From: Robbsia andropogonis
Lineage (GTDB): Bacteria > Pseudomonadota > Gammaproteobacteria > Burkholderiales > Burkholderiaceae
NCBI RefSeq assembly: GCF_000970345.1
Contig: NZ_LAQU01000007.1
Coordinates: 163,069 to 227,068 of the forward strand
Length of the DNA: 64,000 bases
Direction: 5' to 3'
The translations under genes were made by a program, and so were the position numbers. Below, piece after piece: positions 53,860-63,976 of the stretch. Below the pieces are notes generated by a model. That model was given only the letters and a program-made list of their open reading frames with translations, was not told the DNA's origin and ran no database searches. How positions within the stretch are numbered: the stretch's first letter is position 1; each line of letters opens with the position of its first letter.

Positions 53860-54440
53860 GCCACACCGGCCACGCCTATTCCGTGCGCATCCCGACGATA
53901 TCGGTAAGTAAGGCACAGGTGCCAAAGCCTGACGAGCGGACGCTTGATATCTCTGCCGCGCGTGCATTCACATTGATCGAAGCACTGATTGCGGTGGCGC
54001 TGCTTTCCGCAATGACGTTGCTCGGTATGCCGATGTATCGCGATGTCACGGCGCGCGGGCACCGCGTGTTGGTCATCAACGCCTTACATGAACATCTATC
54101 GGTGATGGCGTGGCAGGCGGATGGGGTCGTGTGGGGCAATGCCGCCCTGCCACACGCCACGCGATCGGGCACCCCTGCTGGCAATGAAGTGGCCAAGGCG
54201 CGCATGTCAGACGCGATGGCATCAAGCGGACCGCTGCACGGGTTATATCGCTTCAACAGAACGCGTAATCGGGACGGCACGACATATATTCGCGCAACGC
54301 CGATCTATGGCGGGGCAATGCAGGATGACGCGTGCGGCGCCTATGAGCTCGGGAGCAATGGCGTGCAGAGAAACGTAGGTACGGGCGGCACATATTTGCC
54401 CTATCCGCGTCAGCAAGCGTGTTGGCGCGGACATCGGTGA
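53754..54440 (+). CDS. pilE: Minor pilin, PilE-like
   Basis: This is a 228-aa frame with a strong ribosome site (GAGGAGG) at 53754. The prepilin motif is SAARA-FTLIEALIAVALLSAM with Glu5; Ala, not Gly, precedes the cleavage point. This start gives a leader of about 70 residues, far longer than usual. A GTG at 53883 (leader about 27 residues) is an alternative. Overlap with pilX is 106 bp if the first start is right. A Cys-rich globular region follows. Confidence 0.6.
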   Translation: MGAIDHCAATDAVQPHGAPRTRNRRTVAPCRRYALSHTGHAYSVRIPTISVSKAQVPKPDERTLDISAARAFTLIEALIAVALLSAMTLLGMPMYRDVTARGHRVLVINALHEHLSVMAWQADGVVWGNAALPHATRSGTPAGNEVAKARMSDAMASSGPLHGLYRFNRTRNRDGTTYIRATPIYGGAMQDDACGAYELGSNGVQRNVGTGGTYLPYPRQQACWRGHR

Positions 54441-54568
54441 CCCGGCGCATTTCGGCGCGGGGGCTGTTTGCCTCCAACGCGCCGACGCCATCCTGTAAGC
54501 AGTTGTTCCATCATCACTGCGCCATGCATGACATTGCACCGACAACTGGACGCGTTGAACGCAATGCC

Positions 54569-55078
54569 TCACACTTCGCGGCGTCGCGCCGCCTTGCGTG
54601 CTTGACGTTGCGTACGCCAGGATTGCGCACGTCGCGCCCAACCGAGGGTTTTCAACGCCACGACAGCCAATCCCGCCCACTTTGCCGATTTCCCCGCTTT
54701 TTGCAACGCACCGCCTTGACTCGCACCTACTAGCAGGGAAACGACGCCAGCGAACAGCGGATGGCGGGATAGCAAAGGCAAGACCGCACGGATTGCCGGT
54801 TGCATAAAGGCAGGTACCGCGCTGAGCAGGGTGCCAAGACCTGTTTCCGCACTTCTGGACCTGCCAAATAGTCGGCCGATGAGCCCGAACACGCCGAGCC
54901 CGGACAAATCCCCGCGAAGATCGGTACTGGCTTCCGCGATGGACAGACGTTCGAGTGCCGCGCGAGCGATCAACAACTCCTTTTGGACGGCGCGAGCCTG
55001 TCGCGGGCTGAGCCCCGCATAGCGCGCCTGCATCGCCCGACGCGCTGCAGGCGTTGGCGTGGTGGCATCAATCGGCAT
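54569..55078 (-). CDS. DUF3318-like hypothetical protein
   Basis: This is a 169-aa protein. Residues 15-50 have the pattern RYAGLSPRQARAVQKELL and LIARAALERLSIAEASTDLR, which fits DUF3318. A weakly hydrophobic centre and a basic C-terminus follow. It is the third gene of the DUF883/YqjE/DUF3318 operon and overlaps the YqjE-like gene by 11 bp. Confidence 0.65.
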   Translation of the reverse strand: MPIDATTPTPAARRAMQARYAGLSPRQARAVQKELLIARAALERLSIAEASTDLRGDLSGLGVFGLIGRLFGRSRSAETGLGTLLSAVPAFMQPAIRAVLPLLSRHPLFAGVVSLLVGASQGGALQKAGKSAKWAGLAVVALKTLGWARRAQSWRTQRQARKAARRREV

Positions 55079-55472
55079 CGCGACCCCGCAAGTGATGTGC
55101 GATCAACGCACGGTCGTTGTCAAACTCCGCACGCGTTGCCTCGAACGGCGGCGAGGCATGCCGTGCCGCACGTCGTAGACGCACTAAGCACACTAGCGAC
55201 AAGATACCGTAGCACAGCGTGAGCGCCAGCAAAGGTTGCCAATGATAGCGATCCCACAACACGATCACGATCAAGGCATTCAGGCTGATTAAGGTAACCA
55301 GACCGAGCATGCACGCGAGCGCGGCGATTGCCAATGCGCCAACAATGCGTTCTTTTTCCTCTGCCAGCTCTATACCAATCAGTGCAAGGCGTGTTTGCGC
55401 CAATCCCAGCAGTGCGGCACCGATACGTCCCACGGGAGACGGGGTGGTGTCAGGCGTCTCGTTCGACGCCAT
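55068..55472 (-). CDS. YqjE-like (phage holin superfamily III) membrane protein, second copy
   Basis: This is a 134-aa protein with two membrane segments (about 45-70 and 77-97) and the start LLGLAQTRLALIGIELAEEKERI that defines the YqjE/DUF1469 group. It is one base from the end of the DUF883 gene, so coupled. It is a paralogue of the gene at 10375-10752, but the sequences differ outside the shared pattern. Confidence 0.8.
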   Translation of the reverse strand: MASNETPDTTPSPVGRIGAALLGLAQTRLALIGIELAEEKERIVGALAIAALACMLGLVTLISLNALIVIVLWDRYHWQPLLALTLCYGILSLVCLVRLRRAARHASPPFEATRAEFDNDRALIAHHLRGRDAD

Positions 55473-55473
55473 C

Positions 55474-55776
55474 TTATTTGCGATTGATCAGCAGACCAAG
55501 CACGAAGCCGACAGCGGCAGCCACGCCAAGCGATTGCCAAGGATTCTGATGCACGTAATCGTCGGTCCTACGTGCCGCAGCCTTGCCTTTTTCCACGACG
55601 ACAACCTGTACATCGGCGGCTTTTTCCTTCGCCTGCTTCAATTGGGCGATAGCCTTGTCGCGTAGATCGCTTGCCTGTTCACCGGTCGCGCTGGCAGCTT
55701 GCTTCAACAATTCTTCGGCGTCGTTCAATACCGTCTTGATATCGGTCATCAGTTTCTCCTTGTTGGTCTCCGACAT
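55474..55776 (-). CDS. DUF883 (YqjD/ElaB-like) protein, second copy
   Basis: This is a 100-aa protein. TVLNDAEELLKQAASATGEQ in the first half is followed by a Lys/Ala-rich helix and the anchor HQNPWQSLGVAAAVGFVLG. It is a paralogue of 10003-10320. ATG 55776 is used by family length, but a strong ribosome site precedes Met10 (55749). No -24/-12 promoter was found upstream, in contrast to the first copy. Confidence 0.86.
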   Translation of the reverse strand: MSETNKEKLMTDIKTVLNDAEELLKQAASATGEQASDLRDKAIAQLKQAKEKAADVQVVVVEKGKAAARRTDDYVHQNPWQSLGVAAAVGFVLGLLINRK

Positions 55777-56033
55777 GATCGCTGTCCTTTCAAAAGGGGC
55801 GTTCGAGGCAGGCTCGAAGCACGTTGAATAAGTCTTCCTGGCATCCCGACAGGCACGAGTCAGGGTTCCTCAGGCGCGGGGATGCCTATTATCGTAACGG
55901 AAAACACGCATCCCTGGCAGCGGAATGCGGTGACGCCTTGTTTCTGTTTGTATCCCCCCTGCAGGGAGAAAGCCGGTAATCTGGCGCCATGACCCCATTT
56001 TGCATCGCTTGAACAAACGCGTAGGAGCGGAAA

Positions 56034-56645
56034 ATGACGACCGACAGCAGCACACCGACGGGTATCGGCAATCACCCGGGCAGTGCGTCGAATAATGCAG
56101 TTGCTTCCGAGGAAGCCGTGCTCGGAGGGGGATGTTTCTGGTGTACGGAGGCTGTGTTTCTGCAGGTGGACGGCGTATTGACGGTGGAATCCGGCTATGC
56201 CGGGGGACATGTGTCGAATCCGACCTACGAGGCAATCTGCACCGGTACCACCGGCCATGCGGAGGTGGTGCGTGTCCGATACGATCCAGCAAAATTGCGC
56301 TATCGAGACGTATTGGAGATCTTCTTCGCGACGCACGACCCAACAACACTGAATCGTCAAGGAAACGACGTGGGGACGCAATACCGTTCGGTGGTCTTCA
56401 CGCTCAATAATGCGCAAGCGGAGCAAGCCAGGCAGGTAATCGCGGCGTTAAACGCGGAGAATGTCTTCGGCCAACCCATCGTGACGGAGGTAACCGCGCT
56501 CGATGGTAATTATTTTCCCGCGGAGGCATACCACCAGGATTACTTCGCACACCATCCAAACCAAGGCTATTGCGCCTACGTAATCGCCCCGAAGGTCGCG
56601 AAGATGCGTATGGCATTTGCCCATCGGCTGAAAGATCGCCGCTAG
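56034..56645 (+). CDS. msrA: Peptide methionine sulfoxide reductase MsrA
   Basis: This 203-aa enzyme repairs oxidised methionine (S form). The catalytic Cys lies in LGGGCFWCTEAVF, with GYAGGHVSNPTYEAICTGTTGHAE and DPTTLNRQGNDVGTQYRS as further motifs. The first 30 residues are a low-complexity extension. GGAGCGG lies before the ATG. Related in theme to the stress genes in the window. Confidence 0.96.
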   Translation: MTTDSSTPTGIGNHPGSASNNAVASEEAVLGGGCFWCTEAVFLQVDGVLTVESGYAGGHVSNPTYEAICTGTTGHAEVVRVRYDPAKLRYRDVLEIFFATHDPTTLNRQGNDVGTQYRSVVFTLNNAQAEQARQVIAALNAENVFGQPIVTEVTALDGNYFPAEAYHQDYFAHHPNQGYCAYVIAPKVAKMRMAFAHRLKDRR

Positions 56646-56647
56646 GA

Positions 56648-57382
56648 TCAATCAGGCCAATGGTTCTCCGCCAGACACTGGTCCAGGTCCGCGCGCGAAG
56701 CCCAGCCCTCCTGCTGCAGCATCGGTTGCGGATAAAAGGCAGCTACCGGGCCCAGGCATAGGATCGCCAGGGGCTTCGATCCGCCCGGCATTCGTAACAG
56801 GGCGCGGACCGGCTCTACCGCGAAGAGGGACACCCAGCCCATCCCCAGCCCCTCCGCGCGCGCAGCCAACCATAAATTCTGAATCGCGCACGACAGTGAG
56901 GCGACGTCCATTTCCGGCAAGGTGCGCCGACCAAATATATGTTCTTCGCGCCGGTCCATCAGCCCCGCAACCAGTACTTCCGCGCAATCGAGGATGCCTT
57001 GCACCTTCAGCGCCATGAAATCGTCGCTGCGCTCGCCTAGCGCCTTGGCCGTTTCAAGCCGTTCCGCCTCGACGATCGCATGCAACTGTTGCCTTAACAA
57101 CGTATCCGTTATGCGCACAAACCGCCAGGGCTGCATGAAACCGACGCTAGGCGCGTGGTGCGCAGCCGACAGCAAGCGTCGCAGTTGTGCCTCGGGGACT
57201 TGACCGCCACAGAAATGCCGCATGTCGCGCCGTTCATGAATGGCGCGATAGACGGCGGCTTTTTCCTCGGGACCGAATGCTTGGCTCACGCACTGCACAT
57301 TGGTGTTCAGGGGCACGGGACCCGGCGGGAGGCCGGGCGCGGACGGGGCGAGGTCGGGTTGACCGTTCATCAAAGCAGGCAT
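56648..57382 (-). CDS. bluB: 5,6-dimethylbenzimidazole synthase, BluB-like
   Basis: This oxidoreductase uses FMNH2 and oxygen to make the lower ligand of cobalamin. Motifs include ERRDMRHFCGG, APSVGFMQPWRFVRI and RRTLPEMDVASLSCAIQNLW with AEGLGMGWVSLF. The start at 57382 has AAGGA well spaced; a TTG start at 57400 is possible. It is 244 aa, slightly longer than average because of a Pro-rich N-terminus. It is convergent with msrA (2 bp between stops). No cobalamin riboswitch was found upstream. Confidence 0.88.
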   Translation of the reverse strand: MPALMNGQPDLAPSAPGLPPGPVPLNTNVQCVSQAFGPEEKAAVYRAIHERRDMRHFCGGQVPEAQLRRLLSAAHHAPSVGFMQPWRFVRITDTLLRQQLHAIVEAERLETAKALGERSDDFMALKVQGILDCAEVLVAGLMDRREEHIFGRRTLPEMDVASLSCAIQNLWLAARAEGLGMGWVSLFAVEPVRALLRMPGGSKPLAILCLGPVAAFYPQPMLQQEGWASRADLDQCLAENHWPD

Positions 57383-57480
57383 CACGGATTCCTTCGGCAA
57401 TTACCTGAAAGATGGTGCGTGTTGCGCCCGTGTCTGTCAATGCGACGTGATGGCCAGTGTCGTCGAGACGGTGTAAACCA

Positions 57481-58641
57481 TCATTCCGCCTTTTGGGTTG
57501 CTGCATCGCGATATAACACCGCAAGCGCGCTGGCCAGCCAGGCGCAACTCAGAGGGGAAGAGCCCTCGGCCTTGTTATTGATGACGATAAAACTGGATTG
57601 TCCCGCGCGCAGGTAGCGCAGTATCAGGGCGGCAACCGCTTGCCGCGTCGTTACGTCCGGATCTATGATCGCATCGAAAGGTTCATATCGGGTCTTGGCT
57701 CCTTCGTAGCGCATGCCGGCGTGAAGATTCCATCGGACAACGAGTGGTAGCGCCGCGCCGCGCGGATCCTGTCCATCGAGCATCGCCAATGCCGCTGACT
57801 GTCGCGAGACGTCGGGCATCCGGGCATGCACGCCGACGCAATACCGTACCTGTCGTGCGTGCAACATCTTGATCAGTCGCGGCGTCAGCATGCCGGCATC
57901 GCGAAGCTCCAGCGCATAACATGCGCCGTTGCGGCGTGCCGCGTCATCGAGGGCGGGGAGCGCGGCAAAGAACCGTCCGAGCCGATCGATCAAGGCGGCC
58001 GGATCGGCAAGCTGCGCATCCGTTAATGGGGATAATTGAAAAACCATCGGGCCGACGCGGGAACCGAGCCCGGTCAGGCAGGGGTGTACAAACGTTTCAA
58101 TGGCTTGTTCTACGTCTAGAAATGCCGGGTTGGCGCGGGAGGGCATGCCGCGCGGGCCGCGAATCGCGGCGTCGCAGACCGCGGCCGGCGCCTTGACGAG
58201 AAAACGGAAATCCGACGGTACCTGGGAGGCATAGTCCTGATACGCCTCAATGGACAATGGCGCGTAAAACGATCGGTCGATGCCGACTGTGCGAAGTAAC
58301 GGGTGCGCGGCATAGGCGGCAAGTCCACCATGAGCCAGCGCTTCGGTACTGTAGGGACGGTCGTATAACAAGCCTTCCCATCCTGGAAAAGACCAGGACG
58401 AGGTGCCAAGGTGTACCCGCTCGGGCAATGCCGCCGCCGCGGCCGCCAGAAAAGGGTGAGGCGGGGTGGCGGTGCCGATCGCCGGCAACGGCTTTGCCGG
58501 GCGGGTGCGCGGGGCCGCGCCATTGCTCGTCGCGCGGGCGCCACCGGCATCGATGGGCGTATCTGGCGTCAGGTCGACGGACGGCAGGTCGAATAGCGAT
58601 GCCTGCGCGTCCACGTCCGGAGGATCAGGCGCGGCTGTCAT
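57481..58641 (-). CDS. DUF72 (YecE-like) protein
   Basis: This is a 386-aa TIM-barrel-like DUF72 protein. Its motifs are HLGTSSWSFPGWEGLLYD at the start of the domain (about 78), SDFRFLVKAPAAVCD, and YALELRDAGMLTPRLIKML. A low-complexity N-terminus of about 60 residues precedes it. Start at 58641 was chosen over the longer frame to leave a normal gap from cfa. Function unknown; DUF72 was once linked to Fe-S cluster proteins. Confidence 0.82.
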   Translation of the reverse strand: MTAAPDPPDVDAQASLFDLPSVDLTPDTPIDAGGARATSNGAAPRTRPAKPLPAIGTATPPHPFLAAAAAALPERVHLGTSSWSFPGWEGLLYDRPYSTEALAHGGLAAYAAHPLLRTVGIDRSFYAPLSIEAYQDYASQVPSDFRFLVKAPAAVCDAAIRGPRGMPSRANPAFLDVEQAIETFVHPCLTGLGSRVGPMVFQLSPLTDAQLADPAALIDRLGRFFAALPALDDAARRNGACYALELRDAGMLTPRLIKMLHARQVRYCVGVHARMPDVSRQSAALAMLDGQDPRGAALPLVVRWNLHAGMRYEGAKTRYEPFDAIIDPDVTTRQAVAALILRYLRAGQSSFIVINNKAEGSSPLSCAWLASALAVLYRDAATQKAE

Positions 58642-58675
58642 CACACGCTTCGCTGCATCGGCATGGGACGGCGAA

Positions 58676-59893
58676 TCAGCGCGGCGCGCTGTCGTACATA
58701 TAACGGCGAGACCATGGCAGCGTTGTCCCCTTTCGTCCCGCCTTGCGGCCGACAATCTGATAGATCGCGACGTCGTCGTTGTCGAATGCATAGGCGCAGC
58801 CCGCCAGGTAGACGCGCCAGATCCGGAACTTCTCTTCGTCGACCATCTGGCGCAACGTCGGGGTTGCCCGTTCGAAATTTTCAGCCCAGATGTCCAGCGT
58901 GCGGGCGTAATGCCGCCGCAGATTTTCGACGTCGAATGCTTCGAGTCCCCCTTCCTGCATGGCCCTCAGCGCGAGGCTGATGTGCGGTAGTTCGCCATTC
59001 GGGAACACATATTTGTCGATGAACTCACCGCCGCCGTGCGACGTCTCGCCACTGTCTGCGTCCGTCGACGTGATGCCGTGATTCATCACCACGCCATCGT
59101 CCTTCAACAGTGATTGGACCTTGCCGAAATACTCGGTCAGGTTCGCGCGGCCGACGTGCTCGAACATGCCGACGCTCGTGATGCGGTCGAACTGGCCGCC
59201 GACGTCACGATAGTCCTGCAAGCGAATCTCGATGCGGTCGGACAAGCCGGCTGCTTTCACACGTTCCGTCGCCAGATCGAACTGGTTCTGCGACAACGTC
59301 ACGCCTATGCAATGCGCGCCAAACTTCTGTGCCGCGCGAATGACCAGCGCGCCCCAGCCGCAGCCGATATCGAGCAGCGTATGCCCCGGCTGTACACCGA
59401 TCTTCGTCAAGATATGATCGATTTTTTTCAACTGCGCCGTGGCAAGATCTTCGTCGCCAGTTTCGAAATATGCGCAGGAGTAGACCATGTTCGGGTCGAG
59501 CCACTGCTGATAAAACGCGTTCGACACGTCGTAGTGATACTGAATCGACTTCTTGTCGGAGTCTTTCGTGTGCGTAAAGTAACGCACGGCCCGTTGGAGC
59601 TTGCTGGGCGCGGAGACCGAAACCGTTGCCAATGCGTAACCAATCTTGATGACGTCGGCCAGGCGACCTTCCAGATCGATCTTCTGCTTGACGTAAGCCT
59701 CCCCGAGGTTATCCAGGCTCGGGTCGAGTAGCAAAGGCATGGCCGCCGCCGAATGCACGCGCAAGGTAACCTGTGGATTGTCAAACGTACCAAAGTCGAA
59801 CGTCTGCCCGTTCCAGAGGGCGAGCCGTGCCGGTATATTCGCACGCGATTTCACGTCGTTGATCCACTCTCCCAGCTTCTTCTCCCAAAACAT
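58676..59893 (-). CDS. cfa: Cyclopropane-fatty-acyl-phospholipid synthase
   Basis: This SAM-dependent enzyme adds a methylene bridge to unsaturated phospholipid acyl chains, a response to acid and stationary phase. Motifs are the SAM loop LLDIGCGWGALVIRAAQ, VGMFEHVGRANLTEYF and the DNDDVAIYQIVGRK end. The start at 59893 has GGAG at 9 bases; an in-frame ATG lies 42 bp upstream. Length is 405 aa. Confidence 0.93.
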   Translation of the reverse strand: MFWEKKLGEWINDVKSRANIPARLALWNGQTFDFGTFDNPQVTLRVHSAAAMPLLLDPSLDNLGEAYVKQKIDLEGRLADVIKIGYALATVSVSAPSKLQRAVRYFTHTKDSDKKSIQYHYDVSNAFYQQWLDPNMVYSCAYFETGDEDLATAQLKKIDHILTKIGVQPGHTLLDIGCGWGALVIRAAQKFGAHCIGVTLSQNQFDLATERVKAAGLSDRIEIRLQDYRDVGGQFDRITSVGMFEHVGRANLTEYFGKVQSLLKDDGVVMNHGITSTDADSGETSHGGGEFIDKYVFPNGELPHISLALRAMQEGGLEAFDVENLRRHYARTLDIWAENFERATPTLRQMVDEEKFRIWRVYLAGCAYAFDNDDVAIYQIVGRKAGRKGTTLPWSRRYMYDSAPR

Positions 59894-60166
59894 GTCGATA
59901 TTCTCCGTGCTGTGTCGATATGAAGTGCGCTGCAAATCCGGTCCGGGATGTCTTTCACGAACGGTTTTATGCGGGTGTCAGACTGTCGGTTGTTTTGCTT
60001 TTTCCGTGCCGCTCAAATATCATCGGTAAGGTTTAATGCGTTATCTATGCGAAATCTTTCCAGCGTATCGAATAAAGGACGGCATTGATTAAATATAACG
60101 CCCATTTTATCGAGCGTGCGCGCTACGACTTCTACTGATCCGTCAAGGTCGTGATCCGTCTATCTG

Positions 60167-60826
60167 TCAGGGCGACAGGCGTTCGATCGACCAAGGGCTC
60201 GGCATGGCAGCGGTATCCGCTGGCAGGGCGCGACGGAAGCGAATGCGATCGTGAAGCCGCGACGGTCGTCCTTGCCAAAATTCGATCGTGTCAGGGATCA
60301 GGCGATAGCCCCCCCAGTGGGGCGGGCGCGGTGGATTGTCGCCGTACTCCGCCTTGAAAGCGTTCTCGCGCGCAACGATGACGTCGCGGCTGGCGATAAC
60401 GCTGCTTTGTTCCGATGCCCAGGCGCCGATGCGTGAGCTGGATGGACGAGAATGAAAATAGACATCACTTTCCGCGTCACTGACCTGTTCGACGCGCCCC
60501 TCGATGCGAACTTGCCGCTCGAGTTCAACCCAGTGGAACAATAAACTGGCAAAAGGCTGACCTGCCAGTTCCTGCCCCTTGCGGCTCTGATAGTTGGTAA
60601 AGAACGTGAAACCCCGCTCGTCCACGCCCTTGACCAGCACGATTCGTGCGGATGGGCGACCGTCGGAACTGACCGTCGCGAGCGTCATCGCATTGGGTTC
60701 GGGAAGCTTGGCATCCAGCGCTTGGTCGAACCAGATCGAAAACTGCCGAATGGGATCATGATCCACATCGGATTCCGACAGGGAGCCGTAAGCATAATTT
60801 TTTCTGATGTCGGCGAGAGCGTTCAC
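60167..60826 (-). CDS. pdxH: Pyridoxamine 5'-phosphate oxidase
   Basis: This FMN enzyme makes pyridoxal 5'-phosphate from the pyridoxine or pyridoxamine phosphates. Motifs are [24 protein letters not shown], the [13 protein letters not shown] block and [22 protein letters not shown] [17 protein letters not shown]. The last residues ([20 protein letters not shown]) are family-like. The start is GTG. Length 219 aa (E. coli 218). Confidence 0.95.
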   Translation of the reverse strand: MNALADIRKNYAYGSLSESDVDHDPIRQFSIWFDQALDAKLPEPNAMTLATVSSDGRPSARIVLVKGVDERGFTFFTNYQSRKGQELAGQPFASLLFHWVELERQVRIEGRVEQVSDAESDVYFHSRPSSSRIGAWASEQSSVIASRDVIVARENAFKAEYGDNPPRPPHWGGYRLIPDTIEFWQGRPSRLHDRIRFRRALPADTAAMPSPWSIERLSP

Positions 60827-61051
60827 GAGCTGGTTGTCTAGGTACTACAATGCGTCAAGTATAGCTCCAGGCTTTTTTTCGTGCGCGTCCCGAGGCGTGT
60901 CGAATGGATTTTGTAATAAAAATACCTGTTACTGTAATATAAAAGTAAGTTATTGCTGAATAATGACGCGATTCTCTCGTCGATAATCGTAGTGACGCAT
61001 GCGTCGACCGTGGTCGATTAATGTGTGCATCTGAGTGAGGACTTCCGCGTG

Positions 61052-61942
61052 ATGGAAAACCATGCCGCGCCGCCGAGCGGTGCGCCCGACCCATTCCGTC
61101 CTGCCGATCAGGTCGACCCGCCTGATGCGCCAGACCGTGCACGCCGCTTCGGCGGTATCGCGCGACTGTATGGCGACGCGGGGGCTCGGCGTTTTGCGCA
61201 GGCGCACGTTGCCGTGATCGGCATTGGCGGCGTCGGGTCATGGGCCGCCGAAGCGTTGGCCCGCACCGCGGTGGGCCGGTTGACGCTCGTCGACCTGGAC
61301 AATGTGGCGGAAAGCAATACGAATCGGCAGATTCACGCGCTCGATGGCAATTACGGCAAGGCGAAGGTCGATGCAATGGCCGAGCGTATCGCGCTGATCG
61401 ACCCGGCGTGTACCGTGCGGACCATTGAAGATTTTGCCGAACCCGATAATTTCGACGCGGTGCTTGGGGCAGGTTTCGATTACATCATCGACGCGATTGA
61501 CAGCACGCGGACGAAAACGGCACTCATCGCCTGGTGCGCGGCGCGCGGTCAAAAAATCGTCACCGTCGGCAGCGCGGGTGGACAGACCGATCCAACGCGC
61601 ATTCGGGTGGATGATCTGTCGCGCACGATCCAGGACCCGTTGCTTGCCAAGGTGCGGGCAACGCTGCGCAAGATGCATCGCTTCCCGCGTGACCCGAAGA
61701 CGCGCTTTGGCGTACCCGCCGTATATTCAGACGAACCGTTACGCTATCCGCAGTCCCGGGTCTGTGAGGTCGATGACACCGATGCCGCAGGGGCAACGGA
61801 CGCTGAAGCCGGATTTGGCCGGAATGGGGGCGCGACCGGTCTGAACTGCGCCGGATTCGGGTCCAGCGTGGTCGTGACGGCCAGCTTCGGACTGGCCGCC
61901 GCCGCACATGTGCTGAACACATTGGCCGCCACCGCGCGGTGA
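61052..61942 (+). CDS. tcdA: tRNA threonylcarbamoyladenosine dehydratase TcdA
   Basis: This is an E1-like enzyme that cyclises t6A37 of tRNA. Motifs: GGIARLYGDAGARRFAQAHV, the nucleotide loop VAVIGIGGVGSWAAEALART, VDLDNVAESNTNRQIHALDG, and DAIDSTRTKTALIAWC. The start at 61052 follows GAGGA; an ATG at 61025 is also open. Its tail (about 35 residues with Ala/Gly) is not unusual. It is convergent with glnS. Confidence 0.93.
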   Translation: MENHAAPPSGAPDPFRPADQVDPPDAPDRARRFGGIARLYGDAGARRFAQAHVAVIGIGGVGSWAAEALARTAVGRLTLVDLDNVAESNTNRQIHALDGNYGKAKVDAMAERIALIDPACTVRTIEDFAEPDNFDAVLGAGFDYIIDAIDSTRTKTALIAWCAARGQKIVTVGSAGGQTDPTRIRVDDLSRTIQDPLLAKVRATLRKMHRFPRDPKTRFGVPAVYSDEPLRYPQSRVCEVDDTDAAGATDAEAGFGRNGGATGLNCAGFGSSVVVTASFGLAAAAHVLNTLAATAR

Positions 61943-61954
61943 CGGCCATGGGGC

Positions 61955-63679
61955 TCACTTGCCCCAGCTGTCCTTCAATGAAACAATCCGATTGAATACC
62001 GGACGTCCTGGTGCCGAATCAACCCGGTCGGCGACGAAATAGCCGTGGCGTTCGAACTGCAGCCTGTCGTCCGGTGCGGTATTGCGTGCGCCCGGTTCGA
62101 CAAAGGCCTGGACTACCCGTTTGGCTTGCGGATTAATTGCTTCGAGGAAGTCTGCGCCGCCCGCGCCCGGGTTGGCGTCCTTGAACAAGCGATCATAGAG
62201 CCGCACTTCCGCCGCGTACGCGTGCCCGGCGCTGACCCAATGGATGTTGCCCTTGACCTTGTACGTGTTCGCGCCTTCGGTGCCCGACTTGCTATCCGGA
62301 AAATAGGTGCAATGGACGGCGATGACATTGCCGTCCGCATCCTTGTCCGCGCCGGTGCATTCCACGACGAAGCCGTAGCGCAGCCGTACCTTGTTGCCTG
62401 GAAACAGCCGGAAGTATCCCTTAGGCGGCGCTTCGTTGAAGTCTTCGCGCTCGATCCATAATTCACGCGACAACGGGAATGCGCGACTGCCGCGCTCCGG
62501 ATGATGCGGGTGCACCGGCGCGTGACAGGTCTCGGACTGACCTTCCGGATAGTTGTCGATGATCAGCTTCAGTGGATCCAGCACGGCGATGGCGCGTGGG
62601 GCGATGGCATCCTGCTCGTCGCGCAGAGACTGTTCCAGCGTACCCATGTCGATCCAGGAGTCCGCTTTCGTCAGGCCGATCCGATCGCAGAACAGCTTGA
62701 TCGCGCCGGGCGTGAAACCACGACGGCGCAGGCCGACCAACGTCGGCATGCGGGGATCGTCCCATCCATCCACATGTTTCTCGTTGACTAGCTGCAACAA
62801 TTTGCGCTTGCTCGTGATCGCGTAGGTCAGGTTCAAGCGCGCGAATTCGATCTGTTGCGGCAATGGGCGGGAGAATTCGCCGGCGTCGGCCAGCGTGTTC
62901 AGAACCCAGTCATACAACGGACGGTGATCCTCGAATTCCAGTGTGCATAGCGAGTGCGTAATGTTCTCGATCGCGTCCGAGATACAGTGCGTGTAGTCAT
63001 ACATCGGATACACACACCACGCGTCGCCGGTGCGGTGATGATGCGCATGGCGAATCCGGTAGATGACGGGGTCGCGCATGTTGATGTTCGGCGATGCCAT
63101 GTCGATCTTCGCGCGCAGCACGTGGGCACCATCGGGAAATTCGCCGGCGCGCATCCGCGAAAAGAGATCGAGGTTCTCTTCGACGCCGCGCTCTCGATAG
63201 GGCGACGGTTTTCCCGGCTCGGTCAACGACCCCCGGGCCGCCCGCATCTCCTCGGCATTCTGACTGTCCACGTACGCCTTGCCCATCTGGATCAGCTTGA
63301 CTGCCAGCGCGTACAAACGCTCAAAATAATCGCTCGCATAGTACAAGTGCGCCGGCGCCACGGGATCGTCGGCACGTTGCCACGCGAAACCGAGCCAGCG
63401 TACCGAGTCGATGATCGAATCGACGTACTCGGTGTCTTCTTTTTCCGGGTTCGTGTCGTCGAACCGCAAGTGACAAACACCGTTGTAGTCCCGGGCAATG
63501 CCGAAATTCACATGGATGCTCTTTGCGTGACCGATATGAAGATAGCCGTTGGGTTCAGGGGGGAATCGCGTTTCGACACGGCCACCCCATTTTCCAGTGC
63601 GGCCGTCCTCGTCAATGATGTTGCGGATGAAGTTGGAGACGACCGGAAGGTCGTTCGAATGGTTCGAAGGAGTACTCAT
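61955..63679 (-). CDS. glnS: Glutaminyl-tRNA synthetase
   Basis: This class I synthetase charges tRNA-Gln. The HIGH motif appears as [18 protein letters not shown], followed by [19 protein letters not shown]; the KMSKS-type loop is [11 protein letters not shown]. The C-terminal anticodon-binding barrels complete 574 aa (E. coli 554). The start [18 protein letters not shown] is typical. It is 12 bp from tcdA. Confidence 0.97.
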   Translation of the reverse strand: MSTPSNHSNDLPVVSNFIRNIIDEDGRTGKWGGRVETRFPPEPNGYLHIGHAKSIHVNFGIARDYNGVCHLRFDDTNPEKEDTEYVDSIIDSVRWLGFAWQRADDPVAPAHLYYASDYFERLYALAVKLIQMGKAYVDSQNAEEMRAARGSLTEPGKPSPYRERGVEENLDLFSRMRAGEFPDGAHVLRAKIDMASPNINMRDPVIYRIRHAHHHRTGDAWCVYPMYDYTHCISDAIENITHSLCTLEFEDHRPLYDWVLNTLADAGEFSRPLPQQIEFARLNLTYAITSKRKLLQLVNEKHVDGWDDPRMPTLVGLRRRGFTPGAIKLFCDRIGLTKADSWIDMGTLEQSLRDEQDAIAPRAIAVLDPLKLIIDNYPEGQSETCHAPVHPHHPERGSRAFPLSRELWIEREDFNEAPPKGYFRLFPGNKVRLRYGFVVECTGADKDADGNVIAVHCTYFPDSKSGTEGANTYKVKGNIHWVSAGHAYAAEVRLYDRLFKDANPGAGGADFLEAINPQAKRVVQAFVEPGARNTAPDDRLQFERHGYFVADRVDSAPGRPVFNRIVSLKDSWGK

Positions 63680-63976
63680 GCAGGGCCGCGTGCCGAATCA
63701 GTAAATACAGCAATAACAATCGTATCGGGAGCGGTACCGCCCGAGCGTGGCTGGCCTCGGGACGGTGACCGCTTCCGGTCCATCGGGGCATTTTACCGTA
63801 CCGGCCCGCCAAGCTGGCGCGGTCATGTGACCAGGGCAGCGGCCCCTACTGTTTTCGCTGGATCGCTTCTTGCATTTTTGACGCCGCGTAACAGCCGTAA
63901 CCGCGCGTAAGTCCCATTGCCGACGTGGTTGGGCGGACCTACGATGCAGACCATAGGGGCACAAAAGGAGAACAAC
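63680..63976. other. Intergenic region upstream of glnS
   Basis: About 300 bp between glnS and the next gene hold a probable promoter and a strong ribosome site (AAAGGAG) for the gene at 63977. No other feature was recognised. Confidence 0.4.
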
